Source of the DNA: an uncultured Hyphomicrobiales bacterium
GTDB taxonomy: Bacteria; Pseudomonadota; Alphaproteobacteria; Rhizobiales; Beijerinckiaceae
Direction of reading: 5' to 3'
DNA length: 40,243 bases
NCBI GenBank assembly: GCA_903824185.1
Contig: CAIJVU010000072.1
Location: 1 to 40,243, forward strand
Position 1 is the stretch's first letter. Each line of letters opens with the position of its first letter. The notes below the pieces were generated by a model, which did not search any database, was not told the origin of the DNA, and worked only from the letters and a program-made list of their open reading frames with translations. The position numbers and the translations under genes were made by a program. Of this stretch, positions 25,561 to 32,954 are shown piece by piece.

Positions 25561-26400
25561 TCAGGCTGGGCCTGTGGCAACGGGAAGTGATGGATCGGCC
25601 CCCCATTCAGACCACGATCCGTCATAAAGTGCCGCAGCGGGCAGACCGATTTCAGCCAGCGCAATCGACAAGATGGCAGCCGTAACACCAGAGCCGCAGG
25701 TTGTGGCCACCGGTTTTGTCGGATCAATGCCCGCATTTTCAAAGGCCTGCAAAATAGCATCCTTGTCCTTGAGTGCGCCCTCTTGCACCACCTGCCCGAA
25801 GGGCAGGTTTTTGCTGTGGGGAATATGGCCGGATGCAAGGCCCGGCCGTGGTTCGGGTGCCTCGCCGCGAAAACGGTCCGCGGCGCGTGCATCAACCATC
25901 TGCATGGATTGATCCGCACTCCATTGCACCATATCCGAGCGTGTGGCCACGCCCTCTTGTATCGCCGTCACAGGGTAGGTCGTTTGTTTGATGATGGTTT
26001 TGTCCGCTGTCCAAGGCCTGTTTTCCTGACGCCAGCGCGGCGCGCCGCCTTGCAAGACTTTCACAAAGGGATGCCCGAAAATTTGCAATGTCCACCACAC
26101 GCGGGCTGCGGAAAAAAGCCCCATCCCGTCATAGATCACAACCCGACTGTCACGGTTGATGCCCAAAGCCCCCATGGCCTGCGCAAAGCCTGCCGGTGTT
26201 GGCAGCATATGGGGCAAGGGGCTGCTATGGTCAGAGACCGCATCCAGATCAAAGCGTCTGGCATGGGGAATATGGCCCTCTTCATATTTTTGGGCCGCAT
26301 TGCGGTTATGGGCGGGCAAATACCAAGACGCATCGAGAACAATCAGATCGTCTGCATCCAGTTGGCTGTGTAACCACGCGGTTGTTACGAAATGGCTCAT
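25561..26400 (-). CDS. sseA: 3-mercaptopyruvate (thiosulfate) sulfurtransferase SseA
   Basis: Two-domain rhodanese that moves sulfur from 3-mercaptopyruvate to a thiophilic acceptor. It has 279 residues: an inactive N-terminal rhodanese domain (about 7-130) and an active C-terminal domain (about 155-275). The active-site loop is CGSGVT with Cys235, the form associated with mercaptopyruvate rather than the thiosulfate type (CRKGVT). It is the third gene of the minus-strand cysK-alaX-sseA run, 30 bases after alaX. Linkage with cysteine synthase fits cysteine turnover, since mercaptopyruvate is a deaminated cysteine. Confidence 0.93.
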   Translation of the reverse strand: MSHFVTTAWLHSQLDADDLIVLDASWYLPAHNRNAAQKYEEGHIPHARRFDLDAVSDHSSPLPHMLPTPAGFAQAMGALGINRDSRVVIYDGMGLFSAARVWWTLQIFGHPFVKVLQGGAPRWRQENRPWTADKTIIKQTTYPVTAIQEGVATRSDMVQWSADQSMQMVDARAADRFRGEAPEPRPGLASGHIPHSKNLPFGQVVQEGALKDKDAILQAFENAGIDPTKPVATTCGSGVTAAILSIALAEIGLPAAALYDGSWSEWGADPSLPVATGPA

Positions 26401-26430
26401 GGTCTCTCCTTCAGTGTTTTTGAAAGGCGA

Positions 26431-27144
26431 TCAGACAAGGGCCATGCGGACACGGCGGTTCTGCTTGCCTTTTTTCTCGATGCCCGTGATCAACACTTTG
26501 CCGATTTCGGACGTATTGCGCACATGGGTGCCACCACAAGGCTGCAAATCAAGCGTTCCGATCCGTACAAGCCTGACGCGTCCGCTGCCCATCGGGGGCT
26601 TGACCGACATGGTTTTGACGAGATCGGGTTTGGCGAGCAGCTCGTCATCCGTAATCCATTCATAGGTTACGTCAGAATGGGTATCGATCCGGCGGGCCAG
26701 TTCCGCCTCAATCGCGTCTTTGTCCAAGCCTGCATCGGGAATATCAAAATCCAGCCGTCCTTCGCCATCTCCGATGGTGCCACCTGTGACAGGATAGGGC
26801 AAAACGGTTGTTAACAAATGCAAGCAGGTATGAACCCGCATCCGCACTAAGCGCAGCGCCCAATCAAGCTCCTGCGTCACTTTGCTTCCCACAGGCGGCA
26901 AGGGACTGCCTTGTTCCGGGATCACGGCAATCGTTTCGCGGTCTTCGCCATAGACTGTGTTGGTGATGGCGAGGCGCTGTCCGTCAGGCCATTGCAGATG
27001 TCCCTTGTCGCCCGGTTGCCCGCCGCCGGTCGGATAAAACAGACTGCGGTCAAGGATCAAACCACCCGAAGTCGTAACAGCCAGAATGGTTGCGTCTGCT
27101 TGGGTCAGATAGGCGTCATCACGAAACAAAAATTCGGTTTTCAT
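26431..27144 (-). CDS. alaX: Alanyl-tRNA editing protein AlaX
   Basis: Free-standing trans-editing hydrolase that removes wrongly attached Ser (or Gly) from tRNA-Ala. It has 237 residues and resembles the editing half of AlaRS. The N-terminal beta-barrel carries FYPTGGGQPGDKG; zinc ligands are His105 and His109 (HTCLH), Cys203 and His207 (CGGTH). The presence of an N-terminal barrel makes it AlaX-M-like. Its start codon overlaps the cysK stop (27141-27144, ATGA), so it is coupled to cysteine synthase. The catalytic set is complete. Confidence 0.93.
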   Translation of the reverse strand: MKTEFLFRDDAYLTQADATILAVTTSGGLILDRSLFYPTGGGQPGDKGHLQWPDGQRLAITNTVYGEDRETIAVIPEQGSPLPPVGSKVTQELDWALRLVRMRVHTCLHLLTTVLPYPVTGGTIGDGEGRLDFDIPDAGLDKDAIEAELARRIDTHSDVTYEWITDDELLAKPDLVKTMSVKPPMGSGRVRLVRIGTLDLQPCGGTHVRNTSEIGKVLITGIEKKGKQNRRVRMALV

Positions 27145-28172
27145 TGCAAAATATCATCAATGGAAAAGGGCTTGTTTTTCATCCAGAACGGCAAAGGCAG
27201 TTTACGCTCTTCTAGGAATTCTTGATTGTAGAGTTTGGATGCATAGCGGCTGCCACCGTCGCACAGAATCGTCACAATGGTGTGGCCCGGCCCGAGAAAA
27301 CGGGCAAGCTGCATGGCGCCTGCGACATTGACCCCTGAAGATCCTCCTAAAAACAGGCCTTCTTTTTCCAGAAGCTCAAACAGCACATGCAAGGCCTCTT
27401 TGTCGTCGACCTGAAAAGCGTGATCGACATTCAAGCCCTCAAGATTGGCGGTGATCCGGCCTTGCCCGATCCCTTCGGTGATCGAGCTTCCCTCGGCTTT
27501 CAAAGTGCCTGAGCTATAGTAGTGATAAAGGGCTGATCCTATGGGATCAGCAATCGCGATTTTGATGCGCGGATCAAGCCGCCGCAAGGCCATGCCTGTT
27601 CCAGCCAGAGTGCCGCCTGTGCCCACCGAGCAGATAAAGGCGTCCAATTGACCACTTGTCTGGGCAAAAATCTCTGGCCCTGTGGTGGTCATATGGGCGG
27701 CGCGATTGACCTGATTGTCAAATTGATTGGCCCAAACGGCACCCGCCGGATTTTCGCGGGCCAGTTTTTCCGCCAAGCGGCCGGAGACTTTGACGTAATT
27801 ATTGGGATTGGAATAAGGAACAGCGGGAACCTCGATCAGCTGCGCACCCATTTGCCGCAGCATGTTCTTTTTCTCGACCGATTGCGTATCGGGGATCACG
27901 ATGACAGATCTAAAGCCCATGGCTTGGGCGACCAATGTCAGGCCAATCCCTGTATTGCCCGCAGTGCCCTCGACAATGGCACCGCCTGCGAGCAGTTTGC
28001 CTGATTGAACTGCGTCTTTGACAATGGCGAGGGCCGCCCGATCTTTGACCGACCCGCCCGGATTCATGAATTCGGCTTTGCCCAGTATCGTACAGCCGGT
28101 TGCTTCCGAAGCCCCTTTGAGGTGGATCAGCGGCGTCCGGCCAATACTTTCAATCATTCCATGCGTCATCAT
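27141..28172 (-). CDS. cysK: Cysteine synthase (O-acetylserine sulfhydrylase, CysK-like)
   Basis: PLP enzyme that makes cysteine from O-acetylserine and sulfide; it is a fold-type II dimer in the cytoplasm. It has 343 residues, about 20 longer than E. coli CysK, with extra residues at the C-terminus (LYNQEFLEERKLPLPFW...). The PLP lysine is Lys43 in NPGGSVKDRAA; the substrate loop EGTAGNTGIG and the PLP-phosphate loop GTGGTLAG are intact. Start choice is open: two adjacent ATGs (28172, 28169). A perfect inverted repeat lies about 30-45 bases upstream. It leads the cysK-alaX-sseA operon. Cystathionine beta-synthase is a less likely alternative. Confidence 0.9.
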   Translation of the reverse strand: MMTHGMIESIGRTPLIHLKGASEATGCTILGKAEFMNPGGSVKDRAALAIVKDAVQSGKLLAGGAIVEGTAGNTGIGLTLVAQAMGFRSVIVIPDTQSVEKKNMLRQMGAQLIEVPAVPYSNPNNYVKVSGRLAEKLARENPAGAVWANQFDNQVNRAAHMTTTGPEIFAQTSGQLDAFICSVGTGGTLAGTGMALRRLDPRIKIAIADPIGSALYHYYSSGTLKAEGSSITEGIGQGRITANLEGLNVDHAFQVDDKEALHVLFELLEKEGLFLGGSSGVNVAGAMQLARFLGPGHTIVTILCDGGSRYASKLYNQEFLEERKLPLPFWMKNKPFSIDDILQ

Positions 28173-28198
28173 TGTTATTTTACATCACGTGAACGGAT

Positions 28199-28218
28199 GA
28201 TCCGGCCAATGCCGGATC
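28199..28218 (-). repeat. Perfect inverted repeat upstream of cysK
   Basis: GATCCGGC (28199-28206) and GCCGGATC (28211-28218) form a perfect 8-bp dyad with a four-base spacer, centred about 35 bases before the cysK start. There is no T-run on the minus strand, so termination is unlikely. It could be an operator for a dimeric regulator or an RNA hairpin in the cysK leader. The 118-base phrB-cysK gap holds nothing else recognisable. Confidence 0.4.
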
Positions 28219-28290
28219 TCCTGCTTTTATGGCATAAATCAGAGGCTTTTGTCCCGTCCCTTTTTGTAAGCGGACGTAGATATCCTTCCT

Positions 28291-29772
28291 CTAAGCTGAA
28301 GGTTTGAGGCTTTTGAAGGCCTCAAGCGCCCTGTCGCGACCCTCGCCATGATCAATCAGGGGCAGGGGATAATCGTGTCCCAGTTTGATCTTGCAATGCG
28401 CCAAGGTGCTGGGTGAGGCCGTCCAGGGCTTATGGATCAAATCATTGGGCAAAGCGGCAATTTCCGGAACATAGTGGCGCACATAAGCGCCTTTGGGGTC
28501 GAAACGCTCGCCTTGCAGTATCGGGTTGAAAATCCGGAAATAGGGGGCGGCATCGGCGCCCGATCCCGCAACCCATTGCCAGCTGGCGGGATTGCTCGCG
28601 CAATCGGCGTCAAACAGCGTATCCCAAAACCAGTTTTCGCCCTGTCGCCAATCGATCATGAGATGTTTGATCAGGAAGGAGGCCGTGATCATCCGCACCC
28701 GATTATGCATGAAGCCCGTCTGCCAGAGTTCGCGCATTCCGGCATCGACAATCGGATAGCCTGTCAGTCCGCTTTGCCACGCCGTGAGGTGGTCCGGATG
28801 ATCCATCCATGGAAAATCATTAAAGCGGCTTTGGTAATTTTGATTGGCAAGGTCTGGATTGTAATAAAGCAGGTGATAGGAGAATTCGCGCCATCCCAAT
28901 TCAGACTGGAAGGAGCTGAGATCTTTATCTGACGCTTGACTACGGTCGGAAGCGCAGGCCGCCACCGCCGCATGCCAGATTTGCCGTGGTGAAATCATGC
29001 CGAAGCGTAAATAGGGCGACAAGCGGGAGACATTTTCAAGATCAGGCCTGTTGCGATCCTCTGCATAGCCTTGCAGTCCATGCTCCAAGAAGTTTGTGAG
29101 CCGTGTCCATGCGCCGCTTTCGCTGATGGTCCAATGCGGCATCATGGACGTGGCCCAGTCGGGCTTGGTGGGTAATAGGTTCAAGGCTTCAATGGATAAA
29201 GGCTTGAATGCCTTTGAGGGCAAATCCGGTGCGGGAATTGTTTTGGGGGTCGGCAAGGGGGGGAGGGGTTCCCCCAAAGCACGGGCGGCTTTCCAGAAAG
29301 GTGTAAAGACCTTCATCGGCTGTCCGGTTTTGGTGGTCACCTGCCAAGGCTCAACCAAAAGATGGGCGTTGAAGCTTTCGGTATCGAGCCCGCTGTCCCG
29401 CGCAAAATTTTTAATCTGAGAGTCAATCAGCCGTTCCTGCTCGCCGTATCGACGCGACCAGTAAAGAGCCTGCGCTCCTGTTGCTTTGATGAGCGCTTTC
29501 AAAACAGATTGGGCTTCGCCGCGCTGGATCAGCAAGGAGGATCCGCGTTGCTTGAATTCATGGTCCAATGCGGTGAGCGCATGATGCAACCAGACCCGAC
29601 TGGCCGCTCCCAAAGGGCGCAGCTGTGGTGACGGGCTTTCGTCGATATAGACCGGCAGGATGGCATAGCCTTTGGCCAGAGCAGCCGTTAAGGCCGGATG
29701 ATCGGCCAACCGCAAATCATCCCGAAACCACAACAAGGCGATAGGCTTATTTCCTGACACCGATACGCTCAA
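28291..29772 (-). CDS. phrB: Deoxyribodipyrimidine photolyase PhrB
   Basis: Light-driven repair enzyme that splits cyclobutane pyrimidine dimers in DNA using FADH-. It has 493 residues. The N-terminal photolyase alpha/beta domain (about 8-140) starts LLWFRDDLRLADHPAL. The C-terminal FAD domain has RLSPYLRFGMISPRQIW, FQSELGWREFSYHLLY, WQSGLTGYPIVDAGMRELW and TGFMHNRVRMITASFLIKHLMIDWRQGE, the complete class I CPD photolyase signature. The Trp electron-transfer residues appear present (W in the WREF and AWQSG-type segments). It is upstream of cysK on the same strand, separated by 118 bases, so it may be an independent unit. Confidence 0.95.
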   Translation of the reverse strand: MSVSVSGNKPIALLWFRDDLRLADHPALTAALAKGYAILPVYIDESPSPQLRPLGAASRVWLHHALTALDHEFKQRGSSLLIQRGEAQSVLKALIKATGAQALYWSRRYGEQERLIDSQIKNFARDSGLDTESFNAHLLVEPWQVTTKTGQPMKVFTPFWKAARALGEPLPPLPTPKTIPAPDLPSKAFKPLSIEALNLLPTKPDWATSMMPHWTISESGAWTRLTNFLEHGLQGYAEDRNRPDLENVSRLSPYLRFGMISPRQIWHAAVAACASDRSQASDKDLSSFQSELGWREFSYHLLYYNPDLANQNYQSRFNDFPWMDHPDHLTAWQSGLTGYPIVDAGMRELWQTGFMHNRVRMITASFLIKHLMIDWRQGENWFWDTLFDADCASNPASWQWVAGSGADAAPYFRIFNPILQGERFDPKGAYVRHYVPEIAALPNDLIHKPWTASPSTLAHCKIKLGHDYPLPLIDHGEGRDRALEAFKSLKPSA

Positions 29773-29816
29773 AACACGACCTCATAGACTGGAAAAAAAG
29801 AGAAGCTCAACATGAG

Positions 29817-29841
29817 AAAGCCCCGCAGGACGCGGGGCTTT
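29817..29841 (-). terminator. Hairpin terminator after dadA
   Basis: AAAGCCCCGC (29817-29826) and GCGGGGCTTT (29832-29841) pair perfectly around a five-base loop, 57 bases beyond the dadA stop on the minus strand. The T-run is short (CTTTCTC on the minus strand), but the GC-rich stem is strong and its position between dadA and phrB suits a terminator. Confidence 0.7.
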
Positions 29842-29897
29842 GCATTTGCGGGGTTTTGCGCGCCGCGGTCAAGGCCATCTGTGGATGACAGCGTTGA

Positions 29898-31145
29898 TTA
29901 GGCAGCTTTCAAGGCGCTTTGTTCAATGTCATGGGCCACCATTTCGGCTGTAATGGCTGAAAGGGTCCAGCCAAGATGACCATGGCCGGTATTGTAGAAA
30001 ATCCCCTTGCGGCTGCCTGCGCCGACTTTCGGCAGCATATTGGGGGTCATGGGCCGTAAACCTGTCCATGGAATGGCATGTTCGGTGCTGACTTTCGGGA
30101 AGAAACGGCGTGTCCAGTTGACCAGCGGCGCGATGCGGTCGGCGCGGATGTCTTTGTTCATGCCGTTGAATTCCGCAGTGCCGGCCACGCGGAAACGGTC
30201 TTTGCCCAGCCGTGATGTGACGATCTTGGTGTCTTCGTCAAGCAGGCTGACATAAGGCGCCCCTGACTGGCTCTCCTCGTCATTCAGCATCACGGTGATG
30301 GAATAGCCTTTCACCGGATAGATATTGATCCGGTCCCCCAAGGAGGCTGCCAACTCGCGGCTGGCGACGCCACCGCAAATCACCACGCCATCCACTGTTG
30401 TCTGGCCTTTGGCGCTTTCTTGGTTGTTAAGCGCCATATCCCAAGACAGCGTATGGCCCGTTGCGCTTTGCTCGATGGCGGTAATGCCGCATTGCATGTA
30501 AAGGGTCGCACCCAAACGCTCACAGGCTTTCAGCAGGCCGGTCGAATACTTGTGAATATCGCCGGTGCTGTCGGACGGTGTGTAAAAACCACCATAGAGG
30601 GAATTCGATTCAAGCGTTGGTTCGATCTGCCTGATTTCGGAGGCGGTCACGGCCCGCCGGTCCAGTCCGCCTTCTTGCAAAAGCTGATTGGTTTTGGCGG
30701 CCTGATCAAAACTCTTCTGGTCCCGATAGATGTGCAAAATACCTTTATGCTCCAGATTGAAATCAATATTTTCGGCCTTTGCCATATCATACAGATGTTG
30801 CCGGGCGGCGATGGCGAGGCGCGTTGTTTCAATCGTGTTTTCACGATAGTTGCGGACCTGTCCGATAAATTCGGCCAGCCAAGAATATTTATGCCAGCTG
30901 GGTGTGGGATTGAGTAAAAGCGGCGCGTCGGGTTTGAACATCCATTTCACACCTTTGATGATGGTGGAAACGCTGTTCCAGACTTCGGCATTGCTGGCTG
31001 AAAGCTGCCCGCCATTGGCAAAAGATGTTTCCATGGCGGCATAGGGGTGTTTTTCGAAAATGCTGACTTTATACCCGCGCTTGAGCAAAGCATAAGCGGT
31101 GGTTGTGCCGGTAATACCAGCACCAATGACTGCGATGTGGGACAT
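29898..31145 (-). CDS. dadA: D-amino acid dehydrogenase DadA (FAD-dependent)
   Basis: Flavoprotein that oxidatively deaminates D-amino acids (classically D-alanine) to keto acids, passing electrons to the respiratory chain at the inner membrane. It has 415 residues. The FAD-binding Rossmann motif VIGAGITGTTTAYALLKRG is at residues 5-23. The FANGGQLSASNAEVWN stretch and the C-terminal PWTGLRPMTPNMLPKVG and NTGHGHLGWTLS are DadA signatures. Its expression is placed under a tandem glycine riboswitch (31205-31450), which suggests that glycine is an inducing signal or even a substrate; glycine oxidase is a related family. No alanine racemase gene is adjacent. The GGAG ribosome site lies 11 bases before the ATG. 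Confidence 0.93.
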   Translation of the reverse strand: MSHIAVIGAGITGTTTAYALLKRGYKVSIFEKHPYAAMETSFANGGQLSASNAEVWNSVSTIIKGVKWMFKPDAPLLLNPTPSWHKYSWLAEFIGQVRNYRENTIETTRLAIAARQHLYDMAKAENIDFNLEHKGILHIYRDQKSFDQAAKTNQLLQEGGLDRRAVTASEIRQIEPTLESNSLYGGFYTPSDSTGDIHKYSTGLLKACERLGATLYMQCGITAIEQSATGHTLSWDMALNNQESAKGQTTVDGVVICGGVASRELAASLGDRINIYPVKGYSITVMLNDEESQSGAPYVSLLDEDTKIVTSRLGKDRFRVAGTAEFNGMNKDIRADRIAPLVNWTRRFFPKVSTEHAIPWTGLRPMTPNMLPKVGAGSRKGIFYNTGHGHLGWTLSAITAEMVAHDIEQSALKAA

Positions 31146-31204
31146 GTCTTTTTCAACTCCGTGACCAAGGTTGCAGCCGACATGACGTATCTGTCAGTCG
31201 ACCG

Positions 31205-31450
31205 GCCCCATCTGTCACGGTACCTGAGAGCTTGGCCCCGTTCCCCCGACTCATGCTTTTAAGGCATCAGCCAGACAACGCAGCTTCCCCTTCGGTGGAC
31301 GCTTGAATAAGCGCCTCTCTCCAGATTGTCCCCTTTGGACGGTCCCTGTGCCTGAGAGTTTCCGGGGTGGTTGCTCCTTCGGCGGCGTTCCGAAGTTCTC
31401 GCGATCCATTTAAGGATCAACAAAAACCTTAACGCGCTCTCCCGCCCAAT
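31205..31450 (-). promoter_or_regulatory. Tandem glycine riboswitch upstream of dadA
   Basis: Two glycine (gcvT-type) aptamers read on the minus strand. Aptamer 1 (about 31450-31337) has GGGAGAG, then CGCCGAAGGAGCAA and AACTCTCAGGCACAGGGACC, the classical conserved blocks. Aptamer 2 (about 31326-31210) has TCTGGAGAGAGGCG, ACCGAAGGGGAAG and AGCTCTCAGGTACCGTGACAG; its P1 stem is ATCTG/CAGAT. Only about ten bases link the two, as in cooperative tandem versions. CCGTGAC at the end of aptamer 2 (31220-31214) is exactly complementary to GTCACGG (31165-31159), which covers the start of the dadA GGAG site. This suggests a translational switch in which glycine binding frees the ribosome site. The aptamers are secure; the switching mechanism is inference. 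Confidence 0.92.
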
Positions 31451-31719
31451 TGTTGATTGGACAGTTTCATCTTTTCACGCCGGATGAGTCAGCGCAAGGC
31501 ATCAGACGTTCAAAAAGCACGGGATTGAGCTTTTTATCGCTGAAAATAGCGACGGCAGAGCGAAATTTTAGGCAGAACGAGCCAAAACACGCAAAAGACG
31601 CAAGGTAGCGTCATGCCTGCAGCCCATAAAATGCGCGAGGAGGGAGGGCGTCGGTTGAGCCCTGATATGAACAGGCAAACGGTTGAAAGGCACATTAAAA
31701 CTTGCATTTCAACAGCTAA
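31451..31719. other. Intergenic stretch with no recognisable gene
   Basis: About 270 bases between the riboswitch and the tRNA-Asn gene. A TTG-initiated 66-codon frame on the minus strand (31734-31534) encodes two hydrophobic stretches but has no ribosome site and no recognisable homology, so I do not call it. The promoter for the riboswitch transcript must lie in the part nearest 31460-31500; only weak candidates are seen there. Confidence 0.5.
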
Positions 31720-31738
31720 TCCCTTGATCAACAAGGGA
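31720..31738 (-). terminator. Possible terminator hairpin after tRNA-Asn
   Basis: On the minus strand TCCCTTG and CAAGGGA pair around a five-base loop, six bases beyond the encoded CCA of tRNA-Asn. The following bases are not T-rich, so it may be a weak terminator or a 3' processing structure. Confidence 0.35.
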
Positions 31739-31744
31739 AATACT

Positions 31745-31820
31745 TGGCTCCGCGAGCAGGACTCGAACCTGCGACCATTCGATTAACAGTCGAACGCTCT
31801 ACCGACTGAGCTATCGCGGA
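31745..31820 (-). tRNA. tRNA-Asn (anticodon GTT)
   Basis: This is a 76-base cloverleaf on the minus strand. The acceptor TCCGCGA pairs with TCGCGGA, followed by discriminator G and an encoded CCA (31747-31745). The D-arm is TAGCTCAGTCGGTAGAGC, and the anticodon loop CTGTTAA has GTT at 31787-31785. The T-arm GCAGGTTCGAGTCCTGC is perfect. It is divergent from tRNA-Cys. Confidence 0.97.
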
Positions 31821-31838
31821 TCACCGAAGTGACGTGCA

Positions 31839-31866
31839 GTTACAACAAGATTGGGGACGATTGCAA
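31839..31866 (-). promoter_or_regulatory. Promoter for tRNA-Asn
   Basis: On the minus strand TTGCAA (31866-31861) and TGTAAC (31844-31839) are 16 bases apart, each matching consensus at four positions. The predicted start is about 12 bases before the tRNA. The placement is right for a tRNA promoter, but the match is moderate. Confidence 0.35.
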
Positions 31867-31931
31867 GAGAGTGTCATCAAATATTCTTAAAAAGTTTGCT
31901 GCGGAAAGCGCAAACTATCCGCATTCGTATG

Positions 31932-31960
31932 TTGCGTGCTGCGGGTAGCCTTGCTATCAG
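31932..31960 (+). promoter_or_regulatory. Promoter for tRNA-Cys
   Basis: TTGCGT (31932-31937) and TATCAG (31955-31960) are separated by 17 bases. The predicted start near 31967 precedes the tRNA by about 26 bases. The layout resembles the tRNA-Pro promoter in this window (TTGATC, 17 bases, TATCTG), which adds some support to both. Confidence 0.38.
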
Positions 31961-31992
31961 GGCGGTGCGGACGCCAAATGGTGCTCGTCGGG

Positions 31993-32066
31993 GGCCTCGT
32001 GGCGGAGTGGTTACGCAGAGGACTGCAAATCCTTGTACGGGGGTTCGATTCCCTCCGAGGCCTCCA
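31993..32066 (+). tRNA. tRNA-Cys (anticodon GCA)
   Basis: This is a 74-base cloverleaf. The acceptor GGCCTCG (31993-31999) pairs with CGAGGCC (32056-32062), followed by discriminator T, typical of tRNA-Cys, and an encoded CCA (32064-32066). The anticodon loop CTGCAAA has GCA at 32025-32027. The T-arm GGGGGTTCGATTCCCTC is standard. The pcm-like gene follows after 79 bases. Confidence 0.97.
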
Positions 32067-32145
32067 ATGATCCGCACTTGAGGGATGGGCTTGGGCTCTT
32101 CAGAGCGTTAAGGTCAGGCCCGCTTATACCGGAGGGGCTCTCTAA

Positions 32146-32802
32146 ATGCTCGATCAAGCCACCAAGCGTCGTGCCATGGTTGATAACCAGTTGCGCACCT
32201 ATGACATCACCCAGCAATCCGTCTTGACCGCGATGGAGCAGGTGGCGCGCGAGGCCTTTGTTCCGGAAAAAGTCAAAGATATCGCTTATGCAGACCGCCT
32301 CGTGGCCTTTACCGGTCTTGACCGCTTCATGCTGTCGCCGATGATTTTTGCAAAATTAGTGCAATCCGCCCAGATTTTGCCCGATGACCGTATTCTGGAT
32401 GTGGGCTGCGGCTCAGGCTATTCGGCTTTGGTTCTGGCGCATTTGTCCCATCATGTCTCGGCGATTGAGCAGGAGCCGGTTCTGGTTGAACAGACCCGTC
32501 AGGCTCTGAAAGCGGCTGGTCATGGTCATATTGCCGTTTTTCGCGAGCATTTATCGGGCGATGGCCACAAACATGGCCCTTATGACGTTATTATTGTTGA
32601 AGGCAGCGTCGAAACCCAGCCGGACAGTTTGTTGAAGCTTTTGGCAGACGGTGGACGTCTGGTCACCGTCGATATGAGCGATGGTGCCGGTCAGATTGTC
32701 CGTTATGTCAAAAATGCGCATGGCATGGGCCGTGTGCGCGTGGCATCGGCGCAGGCCCCTGTTTTGCCGGCTTTCCGCAAACATCAGACCTTTGTTTTTT
32801 GA
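32146..32802 (+). CDS. Protein-L-isoaspartate methyltransferase-like protein
   Basis: SAM-dependent methyltransferase of the PCMT family, 218 residues. SAM motif I is ILDVGCGSGYSALVLAHL (about 83-100), followed by the acidic strand VSAIEQEP, with DVIIVEGSVETQPDSLLKLLADGGRLV at the far side of the fold. The helical entry MVDNQLRTYDITQQSVLTAM is normal. However, the substrate-side segment where true PCMTs carry GQTISQP reads DRFMLSP, so the usual Thr and Ser are replaced. It may therefore act on another substrate. The position just before tolC is conserved in alphaproteobacteria. No signal peptide is present. Confidence 0.85.
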   Translation: MLDQATKRRAMVDNQLRTYDITQQSVLTAMEQVAREAFVPEKVKDIAYADRLVAFTGLDRFMLSPMIFAKLVQSAQILPDDRILDVGCGSGYSALVLAHLSHHVSAIEQEPVLVEQTRQALKAAGHGHIAVFREHLSGDGHKHGPYDVIIVEGSVETQPDSLLKLLADGGRLVTVDMSDGAGQIVRYVKNAHGMGRVRVASAQAPVLPAFRKHQTFVF

Positions 32803-32871
32803 TTTGAGGCGTCTTGCGGCGCTTTTAGGAGAAGTGGTTCCAACGAACCTCTTTTGATTGATCATTCTTTG

Positions 32872-32894
32872 TTAACCATACTTGCGAAAGAGTC
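32872..32894 (+). promoter_or_regulatory. CtrA-like half-site and GANTC site upstream of tolC
   Basis: TTAACCAT (32872-32879) matches a known CtrA half-site form, and GAGTC (32890-32894) is a CcrM methylation site. Both lie about 60-80 bases before tolC. A possible promoter (CTTGCG at 32881, CTATCG at 32905, 18-base spacer) overlaps them. Each motif is short and could occur by chance; the clustering in the only long gap of this region is what makes it notable. Confidence 0.25.
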
Positions 32895-32954
32895 GAAACT
32901 CCTGCTATCGATGACGATGACAAGCACGTTGATTCTGCGTGCAGGGGTAGGGTT

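Noticed and set aside
25783-26373. A 196-codon open frame on the plus strand opposite sseA
   Set aside because: It mirrors sseA, whose active-site motif and length are complete; no ribosome site or recognisable family on the plus strand.
31534-31734. A 66-codon minus-strand frame with two hydrophobic stretches between tRNA-Asn and the riboswitch
   Set aside because: TTG start inside a tRNA 3' hairpin, no ribosome site, unusual Cys-rich content, no known family. Too weak to call.
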